DNA of 64,000 bases from Herbaspirillum sp. ST 5-3 (lineage in GTDB: Bacteria; Pseudomonadota; Gammaproteobacteria; Burkholderiales; Burkholderiaceae_D), in NCBI RefSeq assembly GCF_004804275.1, contig NZ_STGI01000003.1, positions 434,001-498,000 on the forward strand. The letters are read 5' to 3'. Made by a program: the position numbers and the translations under genes. Under the pieces are notes generated by a model. That model ran no database searches. It had not been told where the DNA came from and saw only the letters and a program-made list of their open reading frames with translations. Of the stretch, positions 1 to 9,997 are shown one piece after another (position 1 is the first letter of the stretch; every line of letters begins with the position of its first letter).

Positions 1-2501
1 TCGCAGGGGCTGCCCTGGTCAGCTATGGCTATGACCTCGAGGCATTCTTGCGCATCAACCTGAATTACACCCCGATGGCGCTACACACGGCAGCGGTCTT
101 CGTGGTGCTTGGCCTGGGGATCATCAGTGCGCGGCCCTACTATCCCTTCCGGCACATTCTGACCAGCGACAGCGTAGCGGGCAACATGGCGCGCCGGCTG
201 TTGCCGACCGCCATCGGGATGCAACTTGCGATGGGATGGCTGCTGATGAAAGGCCTCCAGGCCGGTTATCTCAGCGCGGCCGTGGGCTTGGCGCTGTTCG
301 TGGTGGCGAACATCGGCGGCCTCAGCGCAATAATCCAGTGGAATTCTGTTCGGCTGTACCAGGCAGAGGCCCTTCGCAGGCTGGCGGAAAAGCACATCAG
401 TGAACGGATTAAAGAGCTAGAGGCATTCTTTCATCTTTCTGCGCTGGCAAAACGGAAGGATTTTGCTCTGGACAGCCTCTACCAGGAGTTGGCAAATGTT
501 CTTCCAGAAAGCTGGCAATATCCTGAAATCGCCTGCGCCAGGATCGTAATGGGCGAGAGTGAAATCCGTACGGCCAATTTTGGACTATCCGAGTGGATGC
601 AAGCGGCACCGATCAAGGTTCATGGAGCAGTCGTCGGGCAGATCGAGGTTGGTTACCTTGAGCAGAAGCCGGAGGAGGACGAAGGGCCATTCCTCAAGGA
701 AGAGAGACGGCTCATCAATGCCATCGCGGAACGGCTTGGACAGATTATCGAGCTAAAGCGCGCCGAGGACGCCCTGAAGCAGGCCTCGGCCTACACCCGC
801 AGCCTGATTGAGGCGAGCCTGGATCCGCTCGTTACCATCAGCGTCGAAGGCAAAATCACCGACGTGAATGAGGCGACAGTACGGGCCACCGGTGTTTCCC
901 GCGAGGCGCTGCTGGGCAGCGACTTCTCTAACTATTTCACCGAGCAGGACAAGGCACGCGACGGCTACCAGAAAGCATTTGCCAAGGGGTTTGTCACAGA
1001 CTATCCGCTTGCCCTGCGCCATGTGTCCGGGTGGGTGATGGAGGTGTTGTACAACGCCAGCGTGTACCGCAACGAGAAAGGTGACGTCATTGGGTTATTT
1101 GCCGCAGCACGTGACATCACCGAACGCAAACGGGCGGAGGAGGCGCTGCGGGAGAGCGAGGAACGCTTCCACGCCATTTTTGATTGGGTGAACGACGCCA
1201 TCTTCATTCACGACATGGCTACCGGCACCTTACTGGACGTAAACCGGCGGATGACTGAGATGTACGGTTACAGCCATGACGAGGCCCTAAAGCTTGACGT
1301 CGGGACCCTTTCCGCCGGCACTCCGCCTTACACACAGGAAGACGCTTTGCGGAGGTTGGCGAGCGCCGCCCGCGGCGAGCCTCAGACCTTCGAATGGCTG
1401 GCAAAGGACAAAACCGGCAGGCTGTTTTGGGTCGAGGTCGCGATCCGGTCCGCCAGGCTGGACGGCCAGGATCGCCTACTGGTGTCGGTACGGGATATCA
1501 GTGAGCGCAAGCAGGCACAGAAGGCCTTGCAGGAGAGCGAAGAGCGTTATCGCTCGGTGATCGCCGCGCTGTTCGAGGGTATCCTCCTGCTGGACGCCGA
1601 CGGAGCGATCCTAGCCTCTAACCCCAGCGCTGAGCGCATGCTGGGGCTCACCTTGGACCAGTTGGCGGGACGCACGCCCTTCGATCCGAGGTGGCGGGCC
1701 ATGCACGAAGACGGCTCGCCGTTCCCCGGAGAGGCGCACCCGACCTGGGTGACGCTCCAGACCGGCGAGCCCTGCCACAATGTGATCATGGGGGTACACA
1801 AGCCGGACGGCACGCTGACGTGGATGTCGACCAACTCCCAGCCGTTGTACCGCCCAGGCGACGCCAAGCCCTATGCCGTGGTGGCCTCCTTTGCCGACAT
1901 CACTGAACGCAAACGAGCCGAAGAGGATCTGCAGGCGCTCCAAAACCAGCTCCGCGAGCAGGCGTTCCGCGACCCGCTGACCGGCCTCTACAATCGCCGT
2001 TACCTTGAAGAGACCCTGTGGCGCGAGTTGGCCCGCGCCGGACGTGAGGGGCATCCGCTCAGCATCCTCATAGGCGACGTCGACCATTTCAAGCGGCTGA
2101 ACGACACCTATGGCCACCTGGCTGGTGACGAGGTATTGCGAACGCTGGGCCGTCTGCTACAGCATCACGCCCGTAGCAGCGACATTCCCTGCCGTTATGG
2201 TGGCGAGGAGTTTGTCGTGGTGCTGCCGGATATGCCGCCGGAAGCGGCGCAAGCGCGCGCGGAACTTGTGCGGCGGGATGTTGAGGACTTACATATTGCC
2301 TTCGGTGAAGCCGAAATCGTTGCCACCTTGTCCATCGGCGTATCGAGCTACCCCACCCACGGCAAGACGGCCGAGGAACTGATCGGCGCGGCAGATCATG
2401 CGCTTTATGCGGCGAAGCAAAGCGGCCGCAACAGGGTCTGCTACGCCGGAGAAAAGGAAGAACAAAGAGCGGTGGCCTCGGAAATTCGGACAGTAGGATA
2501 A
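1..2501 (+). CDS. Membrane PAS-PAS-PAS-GGDEF diguanylate cyclase, 5' end outside window
   Basis: The reading frame is open to the left edge, so the true start lies upstream and the TTG at 48 is not a real start. Hydrophobic stretches lie in the first 110 residues counted from 48. A GAF-like linker follows, then three PAS domains (about residues 245-365, 370-495 and 497-630), each ending in a D-I-(T/S)-E-R-K signature. The C-terminal GGDEF domain has the active-site sequence GGEEF at residues 718-722. An RxxD inhibitory site (RSSD, 709-712) sits exactly five residues before it. The protein is therefore expected to be a catalytically competent, product-inhibited diguanylate cyclase making c-di-GMP at the inner membrane. 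The signal it senses is unknown. The stop codon touches a strong palindrome that may terminate transcription. Confidence 0.9.
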   Translation, partial: AGAALVSYGYDLEAFLRINLNYTPMALHTAAVFVVLGLGIISARPYYPFRHILTSDSVAGNMARRLLPTAIGMQLAMGWLLMKGLQAGYLSAAVGLALFVVANIGGLSAIIQWNSVRLYQAEALRRLAEKHISERIKELEAFFHLSALAKRKDFALDSLYQELANVLPESWQYPEIACARIVMGESEIRTANFGLSEWMQAAPIKVHGAVVGQIEVGYLEQKPEEDEGPFLKEERRLINAIAERLGQIIELKRAEDALKQASAYTRSLIEASLDPLVTISVEGKITDVNEATVRATGVSREALLGSDFSNYFTEQDKARDGYQKAFAKGFVTDYPLALRHVSGWVMEVLYNASVYRNEKGDVIGLFAAARDITERKRAEEALRESEERFHAIFDWVNDAIFIHDMATGTLLDVNRRMTEMYGYSHDEALKLDVGTLSAGTPPYTQEDALRRLASAARGEPQTFEWLAKDKTGRLFWVEVAIRSARLDGQDRLLVSVRDISERKQAQKALQESEERYRSVIAALFEGILLLDADGAILASNPSAERMLGLTLDQLAGRTPFDPRWRAMHEDGSPFPGEAHPTWVTLQTGEPCHNVIMGVHKPDGTLTWMSTNSQPLYRPGDAKPYAVVASFADITERKRAEEDLQALQNQLREQAFRDPLTGLYNRRYLEETLWRELARAGREGHPLSILIGDVDHFKRLNDTYGHLAGDEVLRTLGRLLQHHARSSDIPCRYGGEEFVVVLPDMPPEAAQARAELVRRDVEDLHIAFGEAEIVATLSIGVSSYPTHGKTAEELIGAADHALYAAKQSGRNRVCYAGEKEEQRAVASEIRTVG

Positions 2502-2528
2502 GAGCCTATCCCGGTAGGGATAGGCTCT
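2501..2528. terminator. Perfect 12-bp stem, 4-nt loop palindrome after the GGDEF gene
   Basis: AGAGCCTATCCC (2501-2512) and its exact complement GGGATAGGCTCT (2517-2528) flank the loop GGTA. It begins at the last base of the stop codon. It lacks a T-tract, so termination is uncertain. The same 12-bp arms recur at 22045-22107 with a longer spacer, which suggests a dispersed repeat rather than a gene-specific terminator. Confidence 0.55.
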
Positions 2529-2557
2529 AAGTGGTGTCTTTGCTTCGTTGATCTGAT

Positions 2558-4213
2558 GTAATCGTTCACCCCACGGAGAGTTGCGGGAGTCAAGTGTAAT
2601 GATGCGCCGCGCGCCTGACCTGGGGCAATAGATAACGAGTTTGTGCGCGTTGCCTGCAACCTGAATGTGGTGCGATGCATCTTACGCGCATGAACATCGA
2701 CTTGTCACAACCGGCGCCGCGCGTGCGCACCCTCGAAGAGGCGCAAGCGCTGATCGATGCGCTGTGGGCGCTGGCGCAGACACAGGCCCGCAGACTCGAA
2801 GAACAAGCGCGGCAAATCGAGCAGCAGGCGCGACAAATCGATGTGTTGAACCAGCGCATCGCCGCTCTCGAAGAGCGGCTGGGCACCAACTCGCGCAATT
2901 CCTCCGCGCCGCCCTCGACCGATCCTCATCGTCGACCATCGAAGCAGCTCTCCACAGGCAAGAAGCGTGGCGCCCAACCTGGCCATCCCGGCAAAGCCAG
3001 AACGCTGTTGCCGTCCGACCAGGTCACGCACGCGCACGACTGTCGGCCCGGGGCATGTCCGGCCTGCGGCGGCGCGGTGCGCATCACCGGCTTGTGCGCA
3101 CGGCATCAGGTCATCGATCTGCCGCCCATGAAGGCGATGGTGACCGAGTACCGACTGTTCGCCGGCAGCTGTCGCTGCTGCGGTCAAGTGTGTGAAGCGA
3201 GCCTTCCGCCCGGCGTGTCCTCTCGCGTGACCGGGCCGCGCCCGCTGGCGGCCATCGGCGCGCTCACCTGCGTCTATCACTTGAGCAAGCGGCAGACGCA
3301 GGGCTTGCTGGCCGACCTGTTCGGTATCGACCTGTCGGTCGGCGCCATCAGCGAAGGCGAGGCCGAGATCGGGGATGCGCTCGGCGGCATCGTCACTGAC
3401 GCGCACGCCTATGTGCAGAGCGCGGCGGTGGTGCATGCCGACGAGACCGGGCACAAGGAGTGCGGCGCCCGTCACTGGCTATGGCTGGTGGCGACCCGCT
3501 GCGTGGCCGTGTTCCTGGCAGCGGCCACGCGCAGTGCGCAAGCGGCCAGGGCGGCGCTGGGCGAAGGCTTTGCCGGAATCCTGGTATCGGACCGTTACGC
3601 CGCCTATGCCTGGGTCGAGGCACAGCGCCGCCAACTGTGCTGGGCCCACCTGTTGCGCGACTTCACGAAGATGGCCGAGCGCAGCGGCGATTCGGGGCGC
3701 AGCGGCGATGAACTGCTCGCTTGCACCCGGCACATGTTCGCCTGCTGGCACCGGGTGCGGGACGGGACCTTGAGCCGCAAAGTGTTCGGCTACGAAATGC
3801 CGTTCCTGCGTCATCGCATCGAAACGCTGCTGCAGGAGGGGGCGGATTGCCGCCATCCCCAGACGGCGCGCACTTGCCGGCATATTCTGAAGCAGCGCCA
3901 TGCGCTGTGGACGTTCCTCGATACGCCCGGCGTGGAGCCAACAAACAACCATGCCGAGCGCACGCTACGCAGCTTCGTCATCTGGCGCAAGATCAGTTTC
4001 GGCACCCAATCGACGCGCGGATCGCGCTATGTCGAGCGCATCATGACGGTCGCCGGCAGCTGCAAGCTGCAAGGCCGCAATATCCTCGACTTCCTCACGC
4101 AGGCAATTCAGGCGCGCTGGGGGCACGGCAACGCACCTTCGCTGGTCCCGGCATAACTCATCCGGCATGGTTCATCATGTGTCACTCGCCGTCGTCGCGG
4201 GGTGAGCGATTAC
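2558..4213 (+). mobile_element. IS66-family insertion sequence with a single transposase gene
   Basis: Imperfect terminal inverted repeats start with the family-typical GTAA: 2558-2576 at the left, and the complement ending in GATTAC at 4195-4213 on the right, with two mismatches over 18 bp. Length is about 1.66 kb. Only the large transposase is present; the tnpA and tnpB accessory genes of classical IS66 are absent, as in the single-gene subgroup. The 8 bp outside each end (GATCTGAT and ATCTCCAT) do not match, so no clean target duplication is left. Confidence 0.8.
2690..4156 (+). CDS. IS66-family transposase
   Basis: The N-terminal 60 residues form a Q/E/R-rich coiled coil. The family signature LGTNSRNSSAPPS (from about residue 65) and a basic RGAQPGHPGK segment follow. 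A Cys-rich zinc-finger-like region (CPACGG near residue 124) comes before the catalytic core. Probable DDE residues are the D of VVHADETGHK (about 251), the D of LVSDRYAAY (about 300) and the E of NNHAERTLR (about 422). The length of about 488 aa is complete for the family and no frameshift is seen, so the element may be functional. An upstream ATG at 2675 is possible; 2690 gives the usual short N-terminus. It excises and inserts the surrounding element. Confidence 0.92.
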   Translation: MNIDLSQPAPRVRTLEEAQALIDALWALAQTQARRLEEQARQIEQQARQIDVLNQRIAALEERLGTNSRNSSAPPSTDPHRRPSKQLSTGKKRGAQPGHPGKARTLLPSDQVTHAHDCRPGACPACGGAVRITGLCARHQVIDLPPMKAMVTEYRLFAGSCRCCGQVCEASLPPGVSSRVTGPRPLAAIGALTCVYHLSKRQTQGLLADLFGIDLSVGAISEGEAEIGDALGGIVTDAHAYVQSAAVVHADETGHKECGARHWLWLVATRCVAVFLAAATRSAQAARAALGEGFAGILVSDRYAAYAWVEAQRRQLCWAHLLRDFTKMAERSGDSGRSGDELLACTRHMFACWHRVRDGTLSRKVFGYEMPFLRHRIETLLQEGADCRHPQTARTCRHILKQRHALWTFLDTPGVEPTNNHAERTLRSFVIWRKISFGTQSTRGSRYVERIMTVAGSCKLQGRNILDFLTQAIQARWGHGNAPSLVPA

Positions 4214-4509
4214 ATCTCCATTACTGATGTTTTTGTATAAGGGAACGTTTCGTGTGGAATAGTCTTATAGCTTCTAACTCGCGTTTGCACACTCACGCCG
4301 TTGGCGTAGGTGAATTGAGTCGTTGAACGTCCGTTTCGGAGAATGCCATCCGGCAGCTTAGGGTCGACAGGCGTATTTCGTCGCTGGCGCAGGACCGGCG
4401 AGTAAGCGTGCAATTCCAGACCTTCCAGACTTCTCAGGCGATGCGTACTGCCGGCCAGGAGCGGATGTTGCGACCCCGGAAGGCTACGCGCCTAAATCTT
4501 CTCTTCAAG

Positions 4510-4872
4510 TCACAAGATTGCCTGTGCCATGTCGTTATAGAAGACCCGGTACGCACCTTCACCGAACTGCCCGAACGCGATTCGGGCTAAATACGCAATA
4601 CGAGTATTTGGGACCAAAATGGCTCTCCGCAGCGGAACAGGGCCTAGTTGTTTCCAGGCTTCTAAGTCCATTTTCTGTTGCAGCAGAGCCATCTCGACCG
4701 TGGGTTCTTCCAACTCCAGTGCGTCATACAATACTTTGATCTGCTGCGTGTCCTTCAGAAGTGTCAGGACACGATCCTGACACTCCTTCAATACGTTCTC
4801 GTCGCATCTTCCGCGGAGACGAGCTAGGATAATCTCGCCTACAGGTTCTACCCAAAGTTGCTGCTGATTCAT
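4510..4872 (-). CDS. STAS/SpoIIAA-like small cytosolic protein
   Basis: A 120-aa protein without signal peptide or membrane segment. Its pattern resembles SpoIIAA/STAS-like proteins: an initial beta strand, a long helix (ENVLKECQDRVLTLLKD), a KVLYDALELEEPT strand-turn, then RRAILVPNTRIAYLARIAFGQ and an aromatic end, YRVFYNDMAQAI. Family members usually end a few residues later, so the C-terminus may be slightly truncated. It stands alone between two insertion sequences with no partner gene. Function is unknown; a role in protein-protein signalling or membrane association would be a guess from fold only. Confidence 0.6.
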   Translation of the reverse strand: MNQQQLWVEPVGEIILARLRGRCDENVLKECQDRVLTLLKDTQQIKVLYDALELEEPTVEMALLQQKMDLEAWKQLGPVPLRRAILVPNTRIAYLARIAFGQFGEGAYRVFYNDMAQAIL

Positions 4873-5039
4873 CTGCGAATTTGCTGAAGTTTTGGCTGAG
4901 TTTCCACTTTATCAGAGGCACCGAACGTCAGTATCGGATCTGATAACGTATGCGTGTCGGGTTCTACAAGTCGATGCCGACCCTGTGGCGAACGCCCGCC
5001 TTGGGCCGCAATGCAGTCGTTCGGTAAGGGTCGCTACGC

Positions 5040-6614
5040 GGCCGATGGTGTTGAAATAGTCTGCATGCAATACGGTGCAGCCTCGAATCTCAGATCCGTC
5101 TTTTCCTTCGGATGCTGCACATTAGAATGCCCGCGCATGTCTCATGTGTATTCACGAGGCCGACGCTGCCCCAACAAGCGCTCCGCCAGTCAACCGTATT
5201 GCCAAGCGCCTTAGGTTTTGTGCCGTCGCCGCCAGCAAGAACTCATCATGTGCCGCGGAGAATCCACGCAATCTTAAGCGGTCTAGCTTCACGATGCGTT
5301 TTAGATGCGCGAACAACATCTCCACTTTCTTGCGCTCGCAGCGCGATTGCTGATACCGCGGCGTGTCCATGATGCGGCGGGCAGCGTCCCGATCATCCTC
5401 ATGGATGCTGCGCGCAATCTTGCGGGTTGGGGTATTGGGACAGCATTGCGCTTTCAGGCTGCAGTGCTGGCAATCCCGCTGACTGGAGTGATAGAGAATC
5501 TTGCCCGCTTTGGTAATGTGTGACCGCGGGTTGGTAAAAGCGCGCCATTGGCTGCGCAAGACATATCCTCCGGGGCAGCGATATTCATTAGCCTGCTCAT
5601 CCCAGATGAACGCACTAGTGGTGAACGTTCCATCCTTGCGCTCGCTTTTATCCCATACTGGAACATGCGGCTCGATGCCCTTGTGCTTGACCAGCCAGCC
5701 CAGCATGGCAGCAGACCCGTAGCCCGTGTCACCGATCAACCGTTGTGGCTTAACTTGGAATTGCTGCTCGACTCGGTCAATCATGACGCGTGTCGCCTGT
5801 GTTTGTGCGGCATGATTGGTGGACGATGGCTCGACATCGACAATGATGCCAGCCTTTACATCGACGAGATAATTGGTTGAGTAGGCAAAGAAAGCGGGGC
5901 CGGCAGTAGCTGTCCAGGAAGACCCCGGATCCGTCAGCGAGATGGACTTCGGCAGATCGGCGGGAGGGTTGGCAGCATCCAATGCCGCAAGATATTCTCT
6001 GACCGGGCGGGTCCATTGCGCGGGATCGCCCCAATCAATCTCTTGTGTACCTCGTACCGCATGCTGGCGCCGGACATCGGCCTTGATCACGCTCGCATCC
6101 GTGGCAAAGCCTTCACCGCCGACCAGACCTTCGGCAATACAGCACCGCAACACTGATTCGAACAATTCACGGAAAGCATCGCTGTCGCGAAACCGACCAT
6201 GACGGTTCTTGGAGAACGTCGAGTGATCCGGCACCCTGTCATGGATGCCAAGATGACAGAACCAGCGGCACGCCAAATTCAGATGCACTTCCTCGCACAA
6301 CCGGCGCTCGGACCGAATGCCGTAGCAATAGCCAATGATCAGCATGCGAATGATCAGCTCTGGATCAACAGAGGGACGGCCAATATGGCTATAGAAATTC
6401 TTTAGATGCGCGCGGAATTCTGTTAGATCGAGATAACGGTCAATTGCCCGCAGCAGATGATCCTGCGGGACGAATTCCTCCAAATTAATGAGTTCAGTAC
6501 GTTGCCGAGGAATAAGTTGCTACCCCATCATGATGGCCTCCACGACGATGTCGTCTTGACACAATAGGACCTCCCCGTAAGAGGTCAATGGGCTTTTTTC
6601 AACAACATCGGGCC
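5040..6614 (-). mobile_element. IS1182-family insertion sequence
   Basis: The element carries one transposase on the minus strand. Matching ends are visible: GGCCGATGGTGTTGAAA at 5040-5056, and at 6597-6614 the complement of GGCCCGATGTTGTTGAAA. They agree except for one extra base and one substitution. No obvious target-site duplication was found. The GGYCGAT-x-GTGTTGAAA type end recurs alone at 11379-11397. Confidence 0.7.
5152..6531 (-). pseudogene. IS1182-family transposase with a nonsense codon at position 4
   Basis: The long frame encodes a typical IS1182 transposase: YVPQDHLLR-like N-terminus (EEFVPQDHLLRAIDR), GRPSVDPELIIRMLIIGY, the FATDAS and LIGDTGYGS catalytic aspartates, and a C-terminal ERKKVEMLFAHLKR carrying the likely catalytic glutamate. 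The natural start appears to be the double ATG at 6526-6531, giving M-M-G followed by an amber TAG at 6520-6522, after which homologous sequence continues in frame. Translation could still begin at a TTG at 6481-6483, yielding 443 aa that retain the whole catalytic region. The gene is either newly inactivated or reduced in expression. I treat it as broken but with low certainty about loss of activity. Confidence 0.7.
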
Positions 6615-6642
6615 AATAGCAGACTATCGCTTTAGCGAGCAA

Positions 6643-7443
6643 TTACATGGGTCGAAAAAGGTGGGCATAAGCGCGGCTGACTTGAACGATCTTGTTCGTG
6701 CCGTGCAACCGTAAGCTTACATGGCCGTCCTCATCCCGGTGCGCAGAGGCGATGAAATCCTTATTGACTACCAACCTCCTATGAACCTGCATGAATAGCG
6801 AGCCGTCAATTCGACTCATCAACTCTCGCATCGAAATACGAATAAGGCCTTCATTATCGGCAGTTACTACGTTAACGTATTTGTCGGACGATTCAAAATA
6901 AAGAACATCCTGGACGCGAACCATATGAACGGTATTGCCGAATCCTACCTGAAGCACAGCAAGATGCTCTTTCGTTCGCGTTGAAGAAGTCCTTGATGCG
7001 TTCAATGACTGAAGAAGTGCTTGCAAACCAGCCTGGATGTCGGCCGAGCTTCGGTTGGACAACCTGCTCTTTAGCCGGCTAACGGTTTTCGAAAGACGTT
7101 CCCGCGTCACCGGCTTTTGCAGGAAATCGACCGCTTCGCATTCAAATGCATCAATGGCGAACTCGTCAAAGGCAGTGACGAAAACGATTAGTGGCTGATC
7201 GATGCCTTCAGGCCAGTCTCCGATAACGGCCTTCGCCACCTCGATGCCGTTGCGCCCGGGCATGGCAATATCAAGAAACAGGATGTCCGGCGTATCCTGA
7301 AGCGCCATGACCGTCGCCGAAATGCCATCGGTCGGCTCACCGACAATCGTGAGTTCCGGCCATTGTTCGTGCAACCGTTTCCTGAGTGCCTTCGTCAGCA
7401 AAGGTTCATCTTCAGCCAGAATGGCGGTCGGGAAGCGCGTCAT
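6643..7443 (-). CDS. LytTR-type response regulator
   Basis: An N-terminal receiver domain (acidic pair E11/D12, phospho-acceptor D58 in ILFLDIAMPG) is joined to a C-terminal LytTR DNA-binding domain (about residues 160-266, with VLYFESSDKYVNV and FMQVHRRLVVNKDFI). The start is taken at 7443 because its ATG overlaps the TGA of the upstream kinase (ATGA), a sign of translational coupling; the longer frame would run inside the kinase gene. It should be phosphorylated by the adjacent LytS-like kinase and control transcription. Targets are not evident, but the divergent acyltransferase gene at 8735 is an obvious candidate. Confidence 0.9.
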   Translation of the reverse strand: MTRFPTAILAEDEPLLTKALRKRLHEQWPELTIVGEPTDGISATVMALQDTPDILFLDIAMPGRNGIEVAKAVIGDWPEGIDQPLIVFVTAFDEFAIDAFECEAVDFLQKPVTRERLSKTVSRLKSRLSNRSSADIQAGLQALLQSLNASRTSSTRTKEHLAVLQVGFGNTVHMVRVQDVLYFESSDKYVNVVTADNEGLIRISMRELMSRIDGSLFMQVHRRLVVNKDFIASAHRDEDGHVSLRLHGTNKIVQVSRAYAHLFRPM

Positions 7444-8459
7444 AGCGGCAGCCGCACCCGCGCGCACACGCCGCCGCCCGGCAATGCTTCCAGGGTCAAT
7501 TGCGCGCGATCTCCGTAAAGGATGCGCAAACGCTCAACCACATGCGAGGTGCCGTACCGTTCACCGTCCATACTGTTTTCGATTCCAACGCCATTATCAA
7601 TGACTGAAAGAGTCAAGTCTTTCCCTTGCCGCTCTGCAGCGATACGTATCGTACCACCGCCGACCTTAGGCGCTAATCCATGCTTGATCGCGTTTTCCAC
7701 CAAGGGCTGCAGAAGCATGGCTGGAACAGAAGCGGACTCGAGATCATCAGGCAGGCTCAGCTCGTAAGTCAATCGGCTGTCCATTCGAACTGACATCAAT
7801 TTGAGGTAAGCGGTAATAAGGCGAAACTCTTCCTGCAGACTTGCTTTTTCTTTTCGGGATGCAGACAGCATGAAGCGCATGAATTCAATCAAGTGCTCTA
7901 CCATCAGCTGCGCCCGCGGCGCATCCACCTCAATTAACGAATGGAGATTTGCAAGCGTATTGAACAGCATATGGGGCTCAAGTTGCGCCTGAAGCAAACG
8001 CAGTTTCGCCTCGGCGGCGAGGCGCTGTGCTTCCGATTTTTCGGCTGCGAGCTGGAAGACCTGCAGTCGAGAGCCTCCCAGGATCATGATGAATATGACC
8101 ACCGTTAATAGGGTCAACAAGCCGAGCCGAGAGACACGAAAGATTGCACCAACTTTTATCGGGTCGCCGTGCAAAAACGCCGCCAACGCCATGCCACATT
8201 CATAGCCGACAGGTATTGCTGCCATCAGGATGACTAAACGCATCCATGAGAAAGTATCGCTTTGGGGAAAGAAATAGCGAACTGCCGTATAAATGGCCAG
8301 TATCGAGAACCCCGTGCATTGCGCATAAAGCTGCACAATCCAGAATGCCTGCACGCTTGCCTTGGACGGCAATGAAAATGCCCCGGCTATAGCGCTAATG
8401 AGAAGCGTAACGACGATACGGGCGCGCCATGAGGGTTCTTGATAACGTGTCTCGGGCAT
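7440..8459 (-). CDS. LytS/YehU-type membrane sensor histidine kinase
   Basis: A 339-aa kinase with four hydrophobic segments in residues 15-130. A short coiled coil follows, then the His_kinase motif LEPHMLFNTLANLHSLI with the phospho-accepting histidine at about residue 163. The ATPase part has the N box ENAIKHG and the DNGVGI G-box. No extracytoplasmic sensor domain is present, so sensing is probably within or near the membrane. It forms a two-gene operon with the LytTR regulator (4-nt ATGA overlap). The start ATG at 8459 lacks a good ribosome binding site. Base composition from here to about 10.8 kb is more AT-rich than the rest, which fits acquisition by transfer. Confidence 0.9.
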   Translation of the reverse strand: MPETRYQEPSWRARIVVTLLISAIAGAFSLPSKASVQAFWIVQLYAQCTGFSILAIYTAVRYFFPQSDTFSWMRLVILMAAIPVGYECGMALAAFLHGDPIKVGAIFRVSRLGLLTLLTVVIFIMILGGSRLQVFQLAAEKSEAQRLAAEAKLRLLQAQLEPHMLFNTLANLHSLIEVDAPRAQLMVEHLIEFMRFMLSASRKEKASLQEEFRLITAYLKLMSVRMDSRLTYELSLPDDLESASVPAMLLQPLVENAIKHGLAPKVGGGTIRIAAERQGKDLTLSVIDNGVGIENSMDGERYGTSHVVERLRILYGDRAQLTLEALPGGGVCARVRLPL

Positions 8460-8734
8460 TGGCTTGGAGCAGTTTTATGGGTATAGGAGAATGCAGTGTA
8501 ACCCCTGAAGAGCAAGGCGAGCCAACTACGTCGCAATCCGTGCCAGCTGCGGCGCGAATGGAGGAAACCAAGGTTCGGACCGTTTAAGCGATTGGCTTTA
8601 CCGTTCGCGCCCACTAACGTACTGCTCACGACATCAATCAAAATTTAATGACGATGTTCAGTACTATTCCGCCGGAATCTCTAACCGACCTGTCCGTAAA
8701 GGACAGTGCCTGGCCAGACCTATTTGGGGAGTCA

Positions 8735-9955
8735 ATGATGACCAAGAACAGCATCTCGCTAAGCTATCTTCGCGCCTTTATCACGATTCTCGTGCTTGCC
8801 TTCCATTCGATAGCTGCTTACATCACGTTTGCTCCTAAAGCCAACACGTTTTCTCCGCATGCTTATTCCTGGCTGGCCTTCCCTGTCGTCGATTCAGCGC
8901 GGTGGGTCGGCTTTGATTTGTTCTTTCTGTTTAACGACGCTTTCTTCATGTCGATGATGTTCTTCATATCGGGCATCTTCGTATGGGGAAGCATCGAACG
9001 CAAATGCGCACGTCAATACCTTCGCGACCGTTTTATCAGATTGGGCATCCCGTTCGTCGTAGCGACGCTTTTCATCATTCCATTGTCCTACTATCCATCC
9101 TATCTTCTCGGCGGCTCCCCGACCTCGGTGGGGGATTACCTATCCCGGTATATGACGCTTCCGGCATGGCCGCTTGGCCCCTGTTGGTTTATCGGTGTGC
9201 TGTTGGCGCTTGAAGTTCTTGCCGCCTTCATTTTCAGTGCAGCCCTTAAGCAAATGGAGGTCATTGGGAAAATACTTCTCAAAACGCAGTCCATGCCCCT
9301 TACTTTGTTCCTGGCGCTCTCTGTAATCTCATTTCTGCTTTACTTTCCAATGGCAGCCGCGTTTGGTCCATTACGCTGGTTTACGCTCGGCCCTGTTCAG
9401 ATTACGGCTGCCAGATCACTTCTCTATCCTTTCTGGTTCTTCGTCGGTGTGGCGGTCGGCATGTCTGGAATTCAAAGAGGAATACTTGATTCCGCAAGCC
9501 AACTCACTCGCAATTGGCTGATTTGGATTTTCCTGACAGCTGCATCATTTACTTCCCTGATTTATGGCTTGATTCAAGTGAAGAAGAGTCTTGGTCATGT
9601 ATCGCCATTGACAGCCTTATTGACAAGCGTGGCATTCACCTTTTGCTGTACCAGCGCCATCTTCATGCTGCTTGCGCTGTTTCTTCGGTATGTAAAGCGC
9701 GGCAACGCTATTGCCGATCGTGTCGCATCCAATGCATACGGCATGTATCTCGTCCATTATGTTTTCGTGACCTGGACCCAATTCCTGTTTGTCGGAAAAG
9801 ATATGCCTGTAGCATTAAAAGCAGCCTTCGTTTTCGGGTCGACTGCCGTCCTAAGCTGGATAACTGTGGAAGGCGTACGATGTATTCCGATTGCCAATCG
9901 GATTCTGACGAATGGAGCAATGGCGGCCAAATTTGAGCCGTCACGGATCGGTTAG
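8735..9955 (+). CDS. Acyltransferase-3 family integral membrane protein
   Basis: About 406 aa with ten or so hydrophobic helices. The N-terminal SLSYLRAFITILVLAFHS carries the conserved R and H typical of acyltransferase-3/OpgC-like proteins, which acylate sugars or glucans at the membrane. The start is placed at the tandem ATG 8735/8738 because TTGGGGAG lies just upstream; an in-frame ATG at 8648 has no comparable site. It is divergent from the LytS/LytTR pair and followed after 42 bp by a methyltransferase gene, so the two may form a small modification operon. The substrate cannot be told from sequence. Confidence 0.8.
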   Translation: MMTKNSISLSYLRAFITILVLAFHSIAAYITFAPKANTFSPHAYSWLAFPVVDSARWVGFDLFFLFNDAFFMSMMFFISGIFVWGSIERKCARQYLRDRFIRLGIPFVVATLFIIPLSYYPSYLLGGSPTSVGDYLSRYMTLPAWPLGPCWFIGVLLALEVLAAFIFSAALKQMEVIGKILLKTQSMPLTLFLALSVISFLLYFPMAAAFGPLRWFTLGPVQITAARSLLYPFWFFVGVAVGMSGIQRGILDSASQLTRNWLIWIFLTAASFTSLIYGLIQVKKSLGHVSPLTALLTSVAFTFCCTSAIFMLLALFLRYVKRGNAIADRVASNAYGMYLVHYVFVTWTQFLFVGKDMPVALKAAFVFGSTAVLSWITVEGVRCIPIANRILTNGAMAAKFEPSRIG

Positions 9956-9997
9956 TAAATTCTTTCCAGAGTTTCCAATGTAAATGAGCATGCCGCT

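Noticed and set aside
2550-4221. 8-bp target duplication of the IS66 element
   Set aside because: The flanks GATCTGAT and ATCTCCAT differ, so a duplication cannot be claimed.
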